From: Candidatus Nitrosotenuis chungbukensis
Lineage (GTDB): Archaea; Thermoproteota; Nitrososphaeria; Nitrososphaerales; Nitrosopumilaceae
Direction: 5' to 3'
DNA length: 64,000 bases
Assembly: GCF_000685395.1 (NCBI RefSeq)
Contig: NZ_AVSQ01000002.1
Coordinates: forward strand, 1-64,000
Positions 7,752-14,611 of the stretch are shown one piece after another. Position numbers and translations under genes: made by a program. Position 1 is the stretch's first letter; each line of letters opens with the position of its first letter. The notes below the pieces were generated by a model that ran no database searches, was not told where the DNA came from, and saw only the letters and a list, made by a program, of their open reading frames with translations.

Positions 7752-8648
7752 TTATCCAAGCGCACTTGATGAAATTGATTCTGCCCACTGGATTGCGTTT
7801 TCAAAATCCCCAGTTACAAACTCCGCCTTTGCGCTTGGTTTTTTGCCGGTCCTAGAATAGATGGCAAGGTGCATGTTTTTTCCAAACTTCGGCCTAACAG
7901 AGTTTACCGCCTCTGAGAAGAACTTGATCCTCTCGTCTGTCGCAGAAATCACCAGCACCACCATTACTCCCTGCTTTTGCTTCCAGATTCTGGTGAGGAA
8001 TTTTTGCAAGTCAAGGTCGTACATTACGTCTATTGCGTCTGACATGTCGCCTAGCGCCCAGACCTGCCACCCAAGTGAGCCAAACGCGCACGACGCGGCA
8101 TGGGAGTGGGGCACGCTCTGCGAGTCTGCAGATATCACGATTACGTTTTTCTTCGGATTGGAATCGTGGGGGATCATGTTTAGGATTTGAATCGAGTTTG
8201 AAATTATTCCGCGGAACAGCTTTGACTCTGACTTGCCTATTTTTGCCTGAAGGTACAGATCATCTATAGAATCAATTGCAGGGATCATTATCTCGCTGAT
8301 GATTTTTGAAATGCTTGCCCCCGAGTGCTGGCAGTTTCGGACAAGGTTGTACACCTGATTCTGCGAGCCCGAAACCAGATACTCTAGGAATTTTTCCTTT
8401 ACGTGAAAATAGTCATCTGGAAAGTGCAGCTTTTCTGTTCCCGACTCTATAAACCACAAATTGATGTTGCCTGCGCTCTTTTGCTTTATCAGGCCCTCCG
8501 CCGCAAATACGTTCAGGTACTTTGCCATCGTTGCGCGGTTGACTTTGAGTCTTTCAGAAATCTCCACACCCGAAAGCCCCGTCTTTGAGTCGGACAGGAC
8601 GTCGATTAGCTTTTGCTGTATTTCATCTAGGGAGTAACCTCGGGTCAT
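7752..8648 (-). CDS. winged-helix regulator with cobalamin-binding-like module
   Basis: The N-terminal 75 residues form a winged helix (VEISERLKVNRATMAKYLN). Residues of about 95-165 resemble the four-helix cap of methyltransferase-type B12-binding modules, with IMPAIDSIDDLYLQAKIGKSES, close to the family's 'PAm..IGelye.GkI' pattern. Residues of about 170-290 look like the following Rossmann domain, with PHSHAASCAFGSLGWQV and WALGDMSD where B12 proteins carry the Hxx(G) loop and the 'GwxVxxLG' strand. The histidine is present but the flanking motif is degenerate. The architecture recalls CarH/LitR-type B12 photoreceptor regulators with a different DNA-binding domain. I chose the ATG at 8648. 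Ligand and targets are unknown. Confidence 0.65.
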   Translation of the reverse strand: MTRGYSLDEIQQKLIDVLSDSKTGLSGVEISERLKVNRATMAKYLNVFAAEGLIKQKSAGNINLWFIESGTEKLHFPDDYFHVKEKFLEYLVSGSQNQVYNLVRNCQHSGASISKIISEIMIPAIDSIDDLYLQAKIGKSESKLFRGIISNSIQILNMIPHDSNPKKNVIVISADSQSVPHSHAASCAFGSLGWQVWALGDMSDAIDVMYDLDLQKFLTRIWKQKQGVMVVLVISATDERIKFFSEAVNSVRPKFGKNMHLAIYSRTGKKPSAKAEFVTGDFENAIQWAESISSSALG

Positions 8649-8798
8649 GGCGAACGCTTTGAAATACAATTACTAATTATTTATGCTGTGATCAGTTTGG
8701 CACGCAAGGAAATGGACGGGTCGAATTACTAGTTGTCTTGCTGGCACCAGATACACCAATGGGTTTGTACGGGACGACGCCATGCAAAGATAAAACAT

Positions 8799-8826
8799 CA
8801 TATACATAGTATGATCCTCATACTAT
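8799..8826 (+). promoter_or_regulatory. TATA box followed by a perfect 9-bp inverted-repeat operator
   Basis: A TATA-like CATATACAT at 8799-8807 is directly followed by ATAGTATGA-TCC-TCATACTAT at 8806-8826, two perfect 9-bp arms around 3 bp. The repeat fills the space between TATA and the expected transcription start of the small zinc protein at 8832. A dimeric repressor bound there would block the promoter. Autoregulation by the downstream gene is possible but unproven. Confidence 0.6.
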
Positions 8827-8831
8827 TAGAA

Positions 8832-8996
8832 ATGATGAAAAAATGCCTCAACTGTGACAAGCAGTTTGACGGCGTTGAGAGGAAATTCTGCTCCTGGCAG
8901 TGCGATGAAAATTACAAAAAAGTACTCAGGACGAAAATAGACGACGCGATATCAAAAGACAATAGTCATACGGACAACCTTTCAAAAGACAAATAG
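8832..8996 (+). CDS. 54-residue zinc-binding protein
   Basis: The short protein MMKKCLNCDKQFDGVE carries two Cys pairs, CLNC and CSWQC (C-x2-C and C-x3-C), fitting a treble-clef-like zinc site. A charged helical tail rich in Lys and Asp follows. The start at 8832 lies just behind the TATA box and the inverted repeat at 8806-8826, so the gene is probably leaderless and tightly controlled. I do not recognise a specific family. Such micro-zinc-finger proteins are frequent in archaea and usually bind nucleic acid or protein. Confidence 0.65.
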   Translation: MMKKCLNCDKQFDGVERKFCSWQCDENYKKVLRTKIDDAISKDNSHTDNLSKDK

Positions 8997-9076
8997 TCCA
9001 GCCAGGAACAGCAAAACGGCCTGACGAGAAACATTAAATAGTACAGTACCTAAAAGTACGGTAACAGGTAAGTAAA

Positions 9077-9463
9077 ATGCCGAAACCAGGTTTCAAATCA
9101 ATAACAGTATCAGAACAAGTCTACGACAAGTTCTACGACGTGTTTGAAAAGAACAAGACAGACCTGACCATGAAGGGCATCAACAGCTTTTCAGGATACG
9201 TGACTTACATGCTCGAGGAGATGATGCAAAAGGACAAGACCTTTGCAAGGTATGCTCCAAAGCTAGAGAAAATCGCAATCGACGAGGACAGGGTAGTCCT
9301 AAAGGACAACATCAAAAACAGGATTGCCGAGGTCACCGTCCAAAAGGGAGAGCTCTTTTGCCAGCTGTGCGAGGAAAAGGACTGCGTTCATGTCGGCTTT
9401 GTGTTTTCGCTTCCAGACGTTTACGAAATTTTGAATTCCAAGGGAATCAAGCACCCTAAATAA
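9077..9463 (+). CDS. ribbon-helix-helix-like protein with C-terminal zinc motif
   Basis: The 128-residue protein begins KPGFKSITVSEQVYDKFYDV, where a short strand then helix resembles the N-terminus of ribbon-helix-helix DNA-binding proteins. The C-terminal third contains FCQLCEEKDCVHVGF, a C-x2-C-x4-C-x-H arrangement suited to one zinc ion. The combination suggests a DNA-binding regulator with a zinc-stabilised C-terminal domain. A TATA box (CATTAAATAG) and three GTAC-containing half sites (TAGTACAGTACC and AAAGTACGG, about 9036-9062) precede the ATG and may be its own operator. I recognise no named family; a lineage-specific regulator is an inference. Confidence 0.7.
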   Translation: MPKPGFKSITVSEQVYDKFYDVFEKNKTDLTMKGINSFSGYVTYMLEEMMQKDKTFARYAPKLEKIAIDEDRVVLKDNIKNRIAEVTVQKGELFCQLCEEKDCVHVGFVFSLPDVYEILNSKGIKHPK

Positions 9464-9468
9464 AAAAA

Positions 9469-9589
9469 TGCAGGAGGTGGGATTTGAACCCACGAACCCC
9501 TGAGAGACGGGATCACCCATTATTAGATCTTAAGTCCCGCGCATCCAAAAGCAACATTGCTTACTTTGGCCAGGCTCGGCTACTCCTGC
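9469..9589 (-). tRNA. tRNA-Leu (anticodon UAA) with two introns
   Basis: The 121-nt gene folds as a class II tRNA with acceptor GCAGGAG/CTCCTGC, a long variable arm and a T arm GTGGG-TTCAAAT-CCCAC. The anticodon loop reads CTTAAG, then 15 extra bases (9514-9528), then A, giving anticodon TAA with an intron at the canonical 37/38 site. A second insertion of 21 nt (9543-9563) lies inside the 3' strand of the D stem, between positions 23 and 24. Removing both restores CAAAGGCGCGGGACTTAAG, a normal archaeal tRNA-Leu. The D-stem insertion contains its own short hairpin (CCAAA with TTTGG, AGCA with TGCT). Confidence 0.9.
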
Positions 9590-9680
9590 GATATGGTTAG
9601 ATTTTGGCTGAAATTTAACAGTTTAGAGAACGGCGCAATTTTTGAAAGAATAATAAGGATTCGAATCACGAAAAATTCGT

Positions 9681-9754
9681 GCTTCGATAGCTCAGCCTGG
9701 TAGAGCGTTACCTTGGTAAGGTAAAGGTCGCGGGTTCGGATCCCGTTCGAAGCT
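9681..9754 (+). tRNA. tRNA-Thr (anticodon GGU)
   Basis: A regular 74-nt cloverleaf has acceptor stem GCTTCGA/TCGAAGC with discriminator T, an anticodon stem TTACC/GGTAA enclosing TTGGTAA (anticodon GGT), and a T arm GCGGG-TTCGGAT-CCCGT. It has no intron, and the CCA end is not encoded. Confidence 0.95.
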
Positions 9755-9806
9755 TCTTAATTTTTACAGTCATGGATTTCTTCCGCATGACATCCATGCA
9801 GGCGTA

Positions 9807-9839
9807 TTTCGCATAAATGCGAGTCGCATAAATGCGAAA
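9807..9839. repeat. tandem pair of 14-bp palindromes
   Basis: Two identical palindromes TCGCATAAATGCGA lie at 9809-9822 and 9824-9837, separated by one G. The outer flanks TTTCGCAT and ATGCGAAA also mirror each other, so the whole 33 bp can fold as two small hairpins or one long one. It sits between the convergent tRNA-Thr and dam genes, where it could act as a bidirectional end-of-transcript structure or a binding site. Confidence 0.6.
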
Positions 9840-9863
9840 CAATCACGGATTCAAAGCCACAGT

Positions 9864-10715
9864 CTAATAATTTTTAATCAGCAGCTCGGTGTGCCCCGTT
9901 CTTTTTGCAGAGTCGGAGTTTATCGCCCGGTTCACAGGGATTTCCACAACCTTCCATTTTGAAGAAAACAGGCAAGTTACCTCCTTTGAGTTTGAATTAG
10001 AGTGGAGCACCTTGCATCCCTTTTGGTGCAGTTTTTCTGAGACGTCGACTAGCATTTCAAGGTCCTGGTACGTAAAGTTCTTGTCAGTGTAGCTTGTGAA
10101 ATTGGCAGTCCTGCTTACCGGCTGGTACGGAGGATCAAAGTACACAAAGTCGCCCTTCCTTGCATGGGACACAATAGACGTAAAGTCCTGGCATGTCACC
10201 TGGATTTTCTTTGACTGGAGTGCGTGGCTTACGGAGAGCAGGTTCTCCTCGTTTACGATATTCGGATTAGAGTATCGCCCAAGCGGGACGTTGAATTTTC
10301 CTTTGCTGTTTACCCTGTACAGCCCGTTAAAGCAGGTCCTGTTTAGGAACAACAGTCTTGAAACTTTTTCAATGCTGCTTGCCGGCTCGCTGTCGCGCAC
10401 CGAGTAATAGTAAGAGTCGGGATTTTTCAAATAATGCTTTGAGTGGCGCTCAAGGGATGTGATCAGTTCCTTCACCCTGTCGCGGATCACCACGTATGAC
10501 AGCACCAGGTCAGAGTTCAGGTCAGAGACGTTGCATTTCAGGTGAGGGTTCTTTGATAGCAGGTGAAACAGCACGGCGCCACCTCCAAGAAACGGCTCAA
10601 AGTACGCGCCAAACTCAGACGGCATGTGCTTTTCTATGACTGGCATGAGCTGCCTTTTTCCGCCGGCCCACTTTACAAACGGCTTTGGCTCGACTGACAG
10701 TAATTGCTGCTTCAC
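9864..10715 (-). CDS. dam: Dam-family DNA adenine-N6 methyltransferase
   Basis: The protein of 283 residues is a D12-class N6-adenine DNA methyltransferase. Motif I appears as FVKWAGGKRQL near residues 13-23, the FEPFLGGGAV segment follows near residue 40, and catalytic motif IV is DPPY near residue 195. This order (SAM motif first) is the alpha-type layout of Dam and DpnM, whose members usually methylate GATC. The target recognition region spans about residues 65-180. No restriction endonuclease gene is adjacent, so it appears to be an orphan methylase. Its sporadic distribution suggests horizontal acquisition, but codon use does not look foreign. Confidence 0.88.
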   Translation of the reverse strand: MKQQLLSVEPKPFVKWAGGKRQLMPVIEKHMPSEFGAYFEPFLGGGAVLFHLLSKNPHLKCNVSDLNSDLVLSYVVIRDRVKELITSLERHSKHYLKNPDSYYYSVRDSEPASSIEKVSRLLFLNRTCFNGLYRVNSKGKFNVPLGRYSNPNIVNEENLLSVSHALQSKKIQVTCQDFTSIVSHARKGDFVYFDPPYQPVSRTANFTSYTDKNFTYQDLEMLVDVSEKLHQKGCKVLHSNSNSKEVTCLFSSKWKVVEIPVNRAINSDSAKRTGHTELLIKNY

Positions 10716-10842
10716 AATAAATCATATCATAAGATAATTTCGTATTGCAAGGCAACAAAAGATCACAATGTGTGCAATATTTTTTAATCAAATCGTACCG
10801 ATAGCATCAGAATCTAAGATAAAGGAAAAGAGAGTTTGGGTT

Positions 10843-11493
10843 TTAGTCCCACTTGGACCAAGCTGCCATCCATCTGTATGTCCACGTGTTCAGTTTGCAT
10901 CCCAATGCGGCCATGGTTACTGATAATACAGCACCCGCGCCAGCACCTAGTGCGACTGGACTGTTATAGAACTTGCCTACGGCAGGCTCTATCGGAGTCA
11001 TATACGGCGGAAGCGTTGGTCTTGGATATTTGAATGCAGTCTCTAATGGATCAGCCACAGTGATGAGGTTGACCATGTTAAACAACGGCAATGACATTCC
11101 ACACATCACACCACCGAATAGTATCAGTGAGTGCTTGTTCTTCTTTGTAGCCCAGTACGCCAGGTCAAGCAACATTGCTGACGGTAGCCAAACGGGTGTT
11201 ACAATGAAGTCATATGGGTATCCGAGTGCAAACCATGCACCTTTTGCTACCCATGTGTAAACAGTCATTATCAACGCATAATACGTTGCTGTTCCTGGGA
11301 CTCCAGTAAATGTCAGGTAGTAGCATGCGCCGACTACTAACATCAGTGTTTGTGATATTGAAAATACGACAAACGAAGTCCAGGCCCAATCGGTGTAGAA
11401 GATGTAGTCTCCTGCGTTAATTGTTAGCAGGGTAGAGTTTACTGCAACCACTACTATGAACAAGTAGTGAGTACATCGTCTAAGCCAGACCAT
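10843..11493 (-). CDS. amoA: ammonia monooxygenase subunit A
   Basis: This is the membrane subunit AmoA of the archaeal copper-dependent ammonia monooxygenase, which oxidises ammonia to hydroxylamine. The sequence starts MVWLRRCTHYLF and continues with the AOA-typical NAGDYIFYTDWAWTSFVVFS, then five or six membrane spans. The 216-residue length is exactly that of archaeal AmoA; the in-frame extension upstream has only a non-ATG start and would pass the TATA box spacing. A TATA element at 11516-11526 supports its own promoter, 25-30 bp upstream. The order here, read along the minus strand from amoC to amoX to amoA, is typical of Nitrosopumilales. Confidence 0.98.
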   Translation of the reverse strand: MVWLRRCTHYLFIVVVAVNSTLLTINAGDYIFYTDWAWTSFVVFSISQTLMLVVGACYYLTFTGVPGTATYYALIMTVYTWVAKGAWFALGYPYDFIVTPVWLPSAMLLDLAYWATKKNKHSLILFGGVMCGMSLPLFNMVNLITVADPLETAFKYPRPTLPPYMTPIEPAVGKFYNSPVALGAGAGAVLSVTMAALGCKLNTWTYRWMAAWSKWD

Positions 11494-11515
11494 TAATCCA
11501 GTAGACAAGATGTCA

Positions 11516-11526
11516 GTATATAAAAT
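11516..11526 (-). promoter_or_regulatory. amoA TATA box
   Basis: On the minus strand AATTTTATATACT lies about 25-30 bp before the amoA ATG. It is one of the strongest TATA boxes in the window and fits the very high transcript level known for archaeal amoA. Confidence 0.65.
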
Positions 11527-11608
11527 TTTAGAAAAATGCAGAGATCGGAGCCCAAAAACGGCACCGTGGGGAGTGAAATTAAAAATAAGAAAAAGACGAA
11601 GATGTTCT

Positions 11609-11968
11609 CTAAACGCCTACGAATAGAGATATCAATACAGTTCCAACGGCTGTTGCACCTAATGTTGCTGCTACGATGCCGTTGCTCTTCTTCTTGGTTC
11701 CCTCTTCCATTACTTTAACACAGAAGAGATAGCCAATTGCTTCAACTATTGTTAGGACGATGAATGCATAGTGACCACTTGGTGTTGGATATGCCCATGG
11801 ATAATAGAAGTATCCTGCGGCTGTACCACCAAAGGTTGCAAGCCAAGCTGCGATGTATGATAGTGTGATGATTCCAGTCATGTTTTCTACACGTCTGCCA
11901 ATCATCTTCTCTACATCGGCGCTTGATGCGCCACTGCCACCGGAGCCAAATCCTTTTGGTAGAGTCAT
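11609..11968 (-). CDS. amoX: AmoX, accessory subunit of archaeal ammonia monooxygenase
   Basis: This 119-residue membrane protein lies between amoA and amoC, the conserved position of AmoX in group I.1a ammonia oxidisers. It has a hydrophilic Gly/Ser-rich N-terminus (MTLPKGFGSGGSG) and three hydrophobic spans, the first starting at GIITLSYIAAWLATFGG. AmoX is known only from archaeal AMO and is a subunit of the complex. The ATG follows a TATA box (ACTTAAAAGG at 11991-12000) by about 25-30 bp, so it can be transcribed separately from amoC. Confidence 0.95.
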   Translation of the reverse strand: MTLPKGFGSGGSGASSADVEKMIGRRVENMTGIITLSYIAAWLATFGGTAAGYFYYPWAYPTPSGHYAFIVLTIVEAIGYLFCVKVMEEGTKKKSNGIVAATLGATAVGTVLISLFVGV

Positions 11969-11990
11969 TTGTGTTACTAATCGGTAGAAT

Positions 11991-12000
11991 CCTTTTAAGT
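11991..12000 (-). promoter_or_regulatory. amoX TATA box
   Basis: On the minus strand ACTTAAAAGG lies 23-32 bp before the amoX ATG. It suggests independent transcription of amoX. Confidence 0.5.
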
Positions 12001-12071
12001 CTTTCTTAAAATCGCGGCATGGATCAACCTAGGATTTAAAAGAGAAAAATAAGAAAAAAGCGATTTTACGC

Positions 12072-12635
12072 TTATGGGATGGATCTGCTGTACAGTTTGC
12101 CTTCGAGGGCTAGCTTGTACATTTCTGCAACATATGGGTTCTCACCTGGTGTTTCTGCACCTAGTTCGACTAGTCTAGCGTATACTCTTACGACATATGC
12201 TAGAGCGCCCATGAAGGCGACTACTACACCCATGTTGAACATCCAGTGGTTTGGAACTGCGAAGATTTCCTCTACAAACCAGAAGTGCCACATTTCATTG
12301 ACTCCGATTGTGAACATGGTTGCAAGGTAACCTAGGATGGTCATCTTCAATCCGGTGTTCATGGAGTTGTTTGGGCCTCTGAGAATTGGTACCTTTCTGT
12401 CATAGATTGCAGCTGCTCCCCAACCGAGTGGTAGTGCAACAAAGTGGCTATAGAGCCACCAGTGTGCTGGGGTAAATGCTGAATCTCTGATAGAGGTCTG
12501 ATGTAGAGAACCGTCTACAAAGTTATCAACTTCCACTGATGCTGCTGTAGATCCCATTGCGATGACGATGAGCCAGATTTTCTTTAATCTCTGGATCTCG
12601 ACTTCTTTTGGAATTAATGCCGGCATCTGTGCCAT
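12072..12635 (-). CDS. amoC: ammonia monooxygenase subunit C
   Basis: AmoC is a membrane subunit that carries a copper site in the related methane monooxygenases. The 187-residue sequence begins MAQMPALIPKEVEIQ and has about five membrane spans. The two histidines expected for the PmoC-type copper site appear as H117 and H130 in NEMWHFWFVEEIFAVPNHW, with the family's 13-residue spacing. At the place of the PmoC aspartate, four residues before the first His, I read Asn113, with Glu114 next to it. The start ATG follows a strong TATA (CTTTTATATATC at 12656-12667). It is divergent from amoB. Confidence 0.97.
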   Translation of the reverse strand: MAQMPALIPKEVEIQRLKKIWLIVIAMGSTAASVEVDNFVDGSLHQTSIRDSAFTPAHWWLYSHFVALPLGWGAAAIYDRKVPILRGPNNSMNTGLKMTILGYLATMFTIGVNEMWHFWFVEEIFAVPNHWMFNMGVVVAFMGALAYVVRVYARLVELGAETPGENPYVAEMYKLALEGKLYSRSIP

Positions 12636-12655
12636 GATTCCCTAGAGCAATTTTT

Positions 12656-12667
12656 GATATATAAAAG
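12656..12667 (-). promoter_or_regulatory. amoC TATA box
   Basis: CTTTTATATATC on the minus strand lies about 21-32 bp before the amoC ATG and is the likely promoter of amoC. Confidence 0.65.
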
Positions 12668-12791
12668 ATGAGTTTACGTTTACAGAAATTTCTTGTATTT
12701 TTTATACAAAATCTATGCAAATAGTAGAATATTTAGTTGCATATAAGGCGTACTTACAAATTATCCTATGCTAAAAATCAGCCATTTCGAT

Positions 12792-12811
12792 GTTCAACAT
12801 CAGTGTTGAAC
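12792..12811. promoter_or_regulatory. 8-bp inverted repeat between amoC and amoB
   Basis: GTTCAACA and TGTTGAAC form perfect 8-bp arms around TCAG in the middle of the 280-bp divergent amoC-amoB gap. A second, imperfect dyad (TCCGG...CCGGA) follows at about 12825-12840. Also present is TTGTAT/ATACAA around five T's near 12692-12708. These may be binding sites for a regulator acting on both amo promoters, or RNA hairpins in an amo leader. The gap contains no gene. Confidence 0.45.
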
Positions 12812-12870
12812 TAATGGATCACAGTCCGGAATCCGCCGGATCATTTTCGTTTATGGATACCAACGGTAAA

Positions 12871-12880
12871 ACATATATCA
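12871..12880 (+). promoter_or_regulatory. amoB TATA box
   Basis: ACATATATCA lies about 40 bp before the ATG chosen for amoB and about 17 bp before an alternative upstream ATG. This predicts a transcript with a short leader of roughly 10-20 nt, unlike the leaderless amoA, amoX and amoC messages. Confidence 0.5.
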
Positions 12881-12917
12881 TTCCATGTGGACGATGTCAT
12901 TAATTAACGGGATAACT

Positions 12918-13484
12918 ATGGTCGACAAAAAAATATTCGTAGTGGCACTCGCTGCAGTCTTAGCACTTGGCACATTTGGTCCAAACTTGGCCCACATGGT
13001 ACAATCTGCAGAAGCGCACGGTGTACAAGCACAGTTGCAAAGTCGTTTCGTGAAAATTGAAGATGAGACATTCAACAGACAATCACTGCAAACCGGTGAA
13101 GAGCTAGTCCTCAGCGGCAAGTTCGTAAGTCTTGTTGAAAGAGACCTAAGAGGTTGGAACTCTATATTCTCAGAGTCAACCAACGCAGGTAACAGATGGG
13201 AGATTCTCGCAAGAAGTCCACCAGGAAACGTCTTTCAGATACCAGGCAATGCTGTAGTCCCATATGAGATTAGGGCAAAGGCATTAGAGCCAGGAGTATA
13301 TCACGTACACACACAACTTAATGTTGCTTCAGTTGGACCAGGATTAGGCCCAGGACAGACAGTAGTAGTTACTGGCGAACCAATATTGAAACCAATTCCA
13401 TACACAAACATCATGTATCAATCAATCATCATTGGAGTTGGCTACGTCATAACATTCGCAACTCGCCCCTGGCAAGTAATCTAA
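12918..13484 (+). CDS. amoB: ammonia monooxygenase subunit B
   Basis: AmoB is the mostly extracellular subunit that holds a copper centre. A signal peptide (KKIFVVALAAVLALG) is probably cleaved after AEA, which leaves His34 as the new N-terminus. His34 together with His129 and His131 (VYHVHTQ) match the three histidine ligands known from PmoB. A C-terminal membrane span (SIIIGVGYVITFA) anchors the protein. At 189 residues it is the short archaeal form lacking the second cupredoxin domain of bacterial AmoB. I chose the ATG of MVDKK, as in other AOA; the upstream in-frame ATG codons would lengthen the signal peptide. Confidence 0.97.
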   Translation: MVDKKIFVVALAAVLALGTFGPNLAHMVQSAEAHGVQAQLQSRFVKIEDETFNRQSLQTGEELVLSGKFVSLVERDLRGWNSIFSESTNAGNRWEILARSPPGNVFQIPGNAVVPYEIRAKALEPGVYHVHTQLNVASVGPGLGPGQTVVVTGEPILKPIPYTNIMYQSIIIGVGYVITFATRPWQVI

Positions 13485-13594
13485 ACCAACACCCTCTCTT
13501 TTCATTTTATTATTTACGGCACACGAGTGCGTATTTTGCATAGTCGGCAAGACAATTTAGAAACGACTTTATGTAATCTAGGAATCATCGAGGC

Positions 13595-14131
13595 ATGATT
13601 TGGCCGGGGATGGGAGATCCTGCAAAAAGGAAAAAAACTCTCAAGTTCCTGCTGCTCACGGCGGCAGTCGGCATATCAGTTGGAGTAGCAAGCATTTTCA
13701 TCCAGCAGTGGTTCAACATGGACAATCCGCTTAGAATGTGCGTCAACACGGTCGATGCAGATTACAAGATTAGCGCGACTTTGGAATTATACGTAAACAA
13801 TGAAAAAGTCGAGATCCCGGCAAACATCGGGAACAACGAAAACTGCAGGCACTCGCTGTACACTTTGACTAACGACGGGACAATACATGCGGAATGGAAG
13901 GAAGAGTACCCCTTTGAGATAGGGCACTTTTTGTGGACTTGGACGCAGTATCACGAGGGAGGGTTCCCAAAGACAGACATGGACGACTCCAAGTCAAAGA
14001 TATTCGTAAACGGCAACGAGGCCAAAGAATACATCCATGCGCGCCTAGTAGACGGATACCACTACCGCGCAGAGTTTTTCACAAAGACGTATGACAAGTC
14101 GCAAGAGCACGACTTTGCACCGCCGCAATAA
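13595..14131 (+). CDS. membrane-anchored extracellular protein next to amoB
   Basis: The 178-residue protein has a short basic N-terminus (GDPAKRKKTLK), one membrane span (FLLLTAAVGISVGVASIFI) and an external domain with two Cys (MCVNTVD and NENCRHS) that could form a disulfide. A His pair is present in IGHFLWTWTQYHEGG. It lies downstream of amoB on the same strand, separated by 110 bp. The position suggests a link to the AMO system or its assembly, but this is inferred only from context, and I recognise no family. Confidence 0.7.
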   Translation: MIWPGMGDPAKRKKTLKFLLLTAAVGISVGVASIFIQQWFNMDNPLRMCVNTVDADYKISATLELYVNNEKVEIPANIGNNENCRHSLYTLTNDGTIHAEWKEEYPFEIGHFLWTWTQYHEGGFPKTDMDDSKSKIFVNGNEAKEYIHARLVDGYHYRAEFFTKTYDKSQEHDFAPPQ

Positions 14132-14232
14132 CGGCCTAGTCCGCATAGACTGAAAAGCAAGATTTGTCAAGCCAGAGCTAAAAAATACGCAAAGTGCACT
14201 AGAGGTATTAAAAATAATGAAAAAAGAGAATT

Positions 14233-14502
14233 TTACCAGTATTTACCGTTGTCTGGAATGAGGCCGATTCCTTCTCTTTCAAAGTGTCTGTCTAACTCGT
14301 CTACCCATCTCTCACGGTTGTCTTTGTATGACCAGCCGTGTACGCGCAACCAGTATGCTATGATTCCTAGAAGGAACACAGTAAACATGATTGTGCCGAA
14401 GATGTAAACCATAACGTCGTAGAACAATGGATCATAGTTTGGTCCTAATTGTCCAAATACGGTAGACAGAATGCTGAACACTGTACCGAGTAATGGAGTC
14501 AT
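14233..14502 (-). CDS. small two-span membrane protein, candidate extra AMO subunit (AmoY/AmoZ type)
   Basis: This 89-residue protein has an N-terminal hydrophobic helix (TPLLGTVFSILSTVFG), a strong central span (VMVYIFGTIMFTVFLLGIIAYWL) and a charged C-terminal tail with aromatic residues. The ATG at 14502 lies about 30 bp after a TATA box (TGTATATAAC at 14529-14538). It is the second gene of a pair of small membrane proteins just beyond amoB. Two additional AMO subunits, AmoY and AmoZ, have been reported for archaeal AMO as small helical membrane proteins, and this pair fits that description. The assignment is by size, topology and location only. Confidence 0.6.
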   Translation of the reverse strand: MTPLLGTVFSILSTVFGQLGPNYDPLFYDVMVYIFGTIMFTVFLLGIIAYWLRVHGWSYKDNRERWVDELDRHFEREGIGLIPDNGKYW

Positions 14503-14611
14503 TGAATTAATCAACTCAATATGTGCGTTATATACATTTCTCTGATAATCAAAAATTTGGCAAGATCGGTTTCACTAGGAGATAATAATAAAATAGGAAA
14601 AAGAGGTTTTT

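Noticed and set aside
9543-9563. Extended D loop of a normal tRNA-Leu in place of an intron
   Set aside because: A 21-nt longer D loop has no precedent that I know, and exact removal restores the standard D stem.
12825-12840. Rho-independent-type terminator between amoC and amoB
   Set aside because: The TCCGG/CCGGA dyad is short, lies between divergent promoters and has no following T-run.
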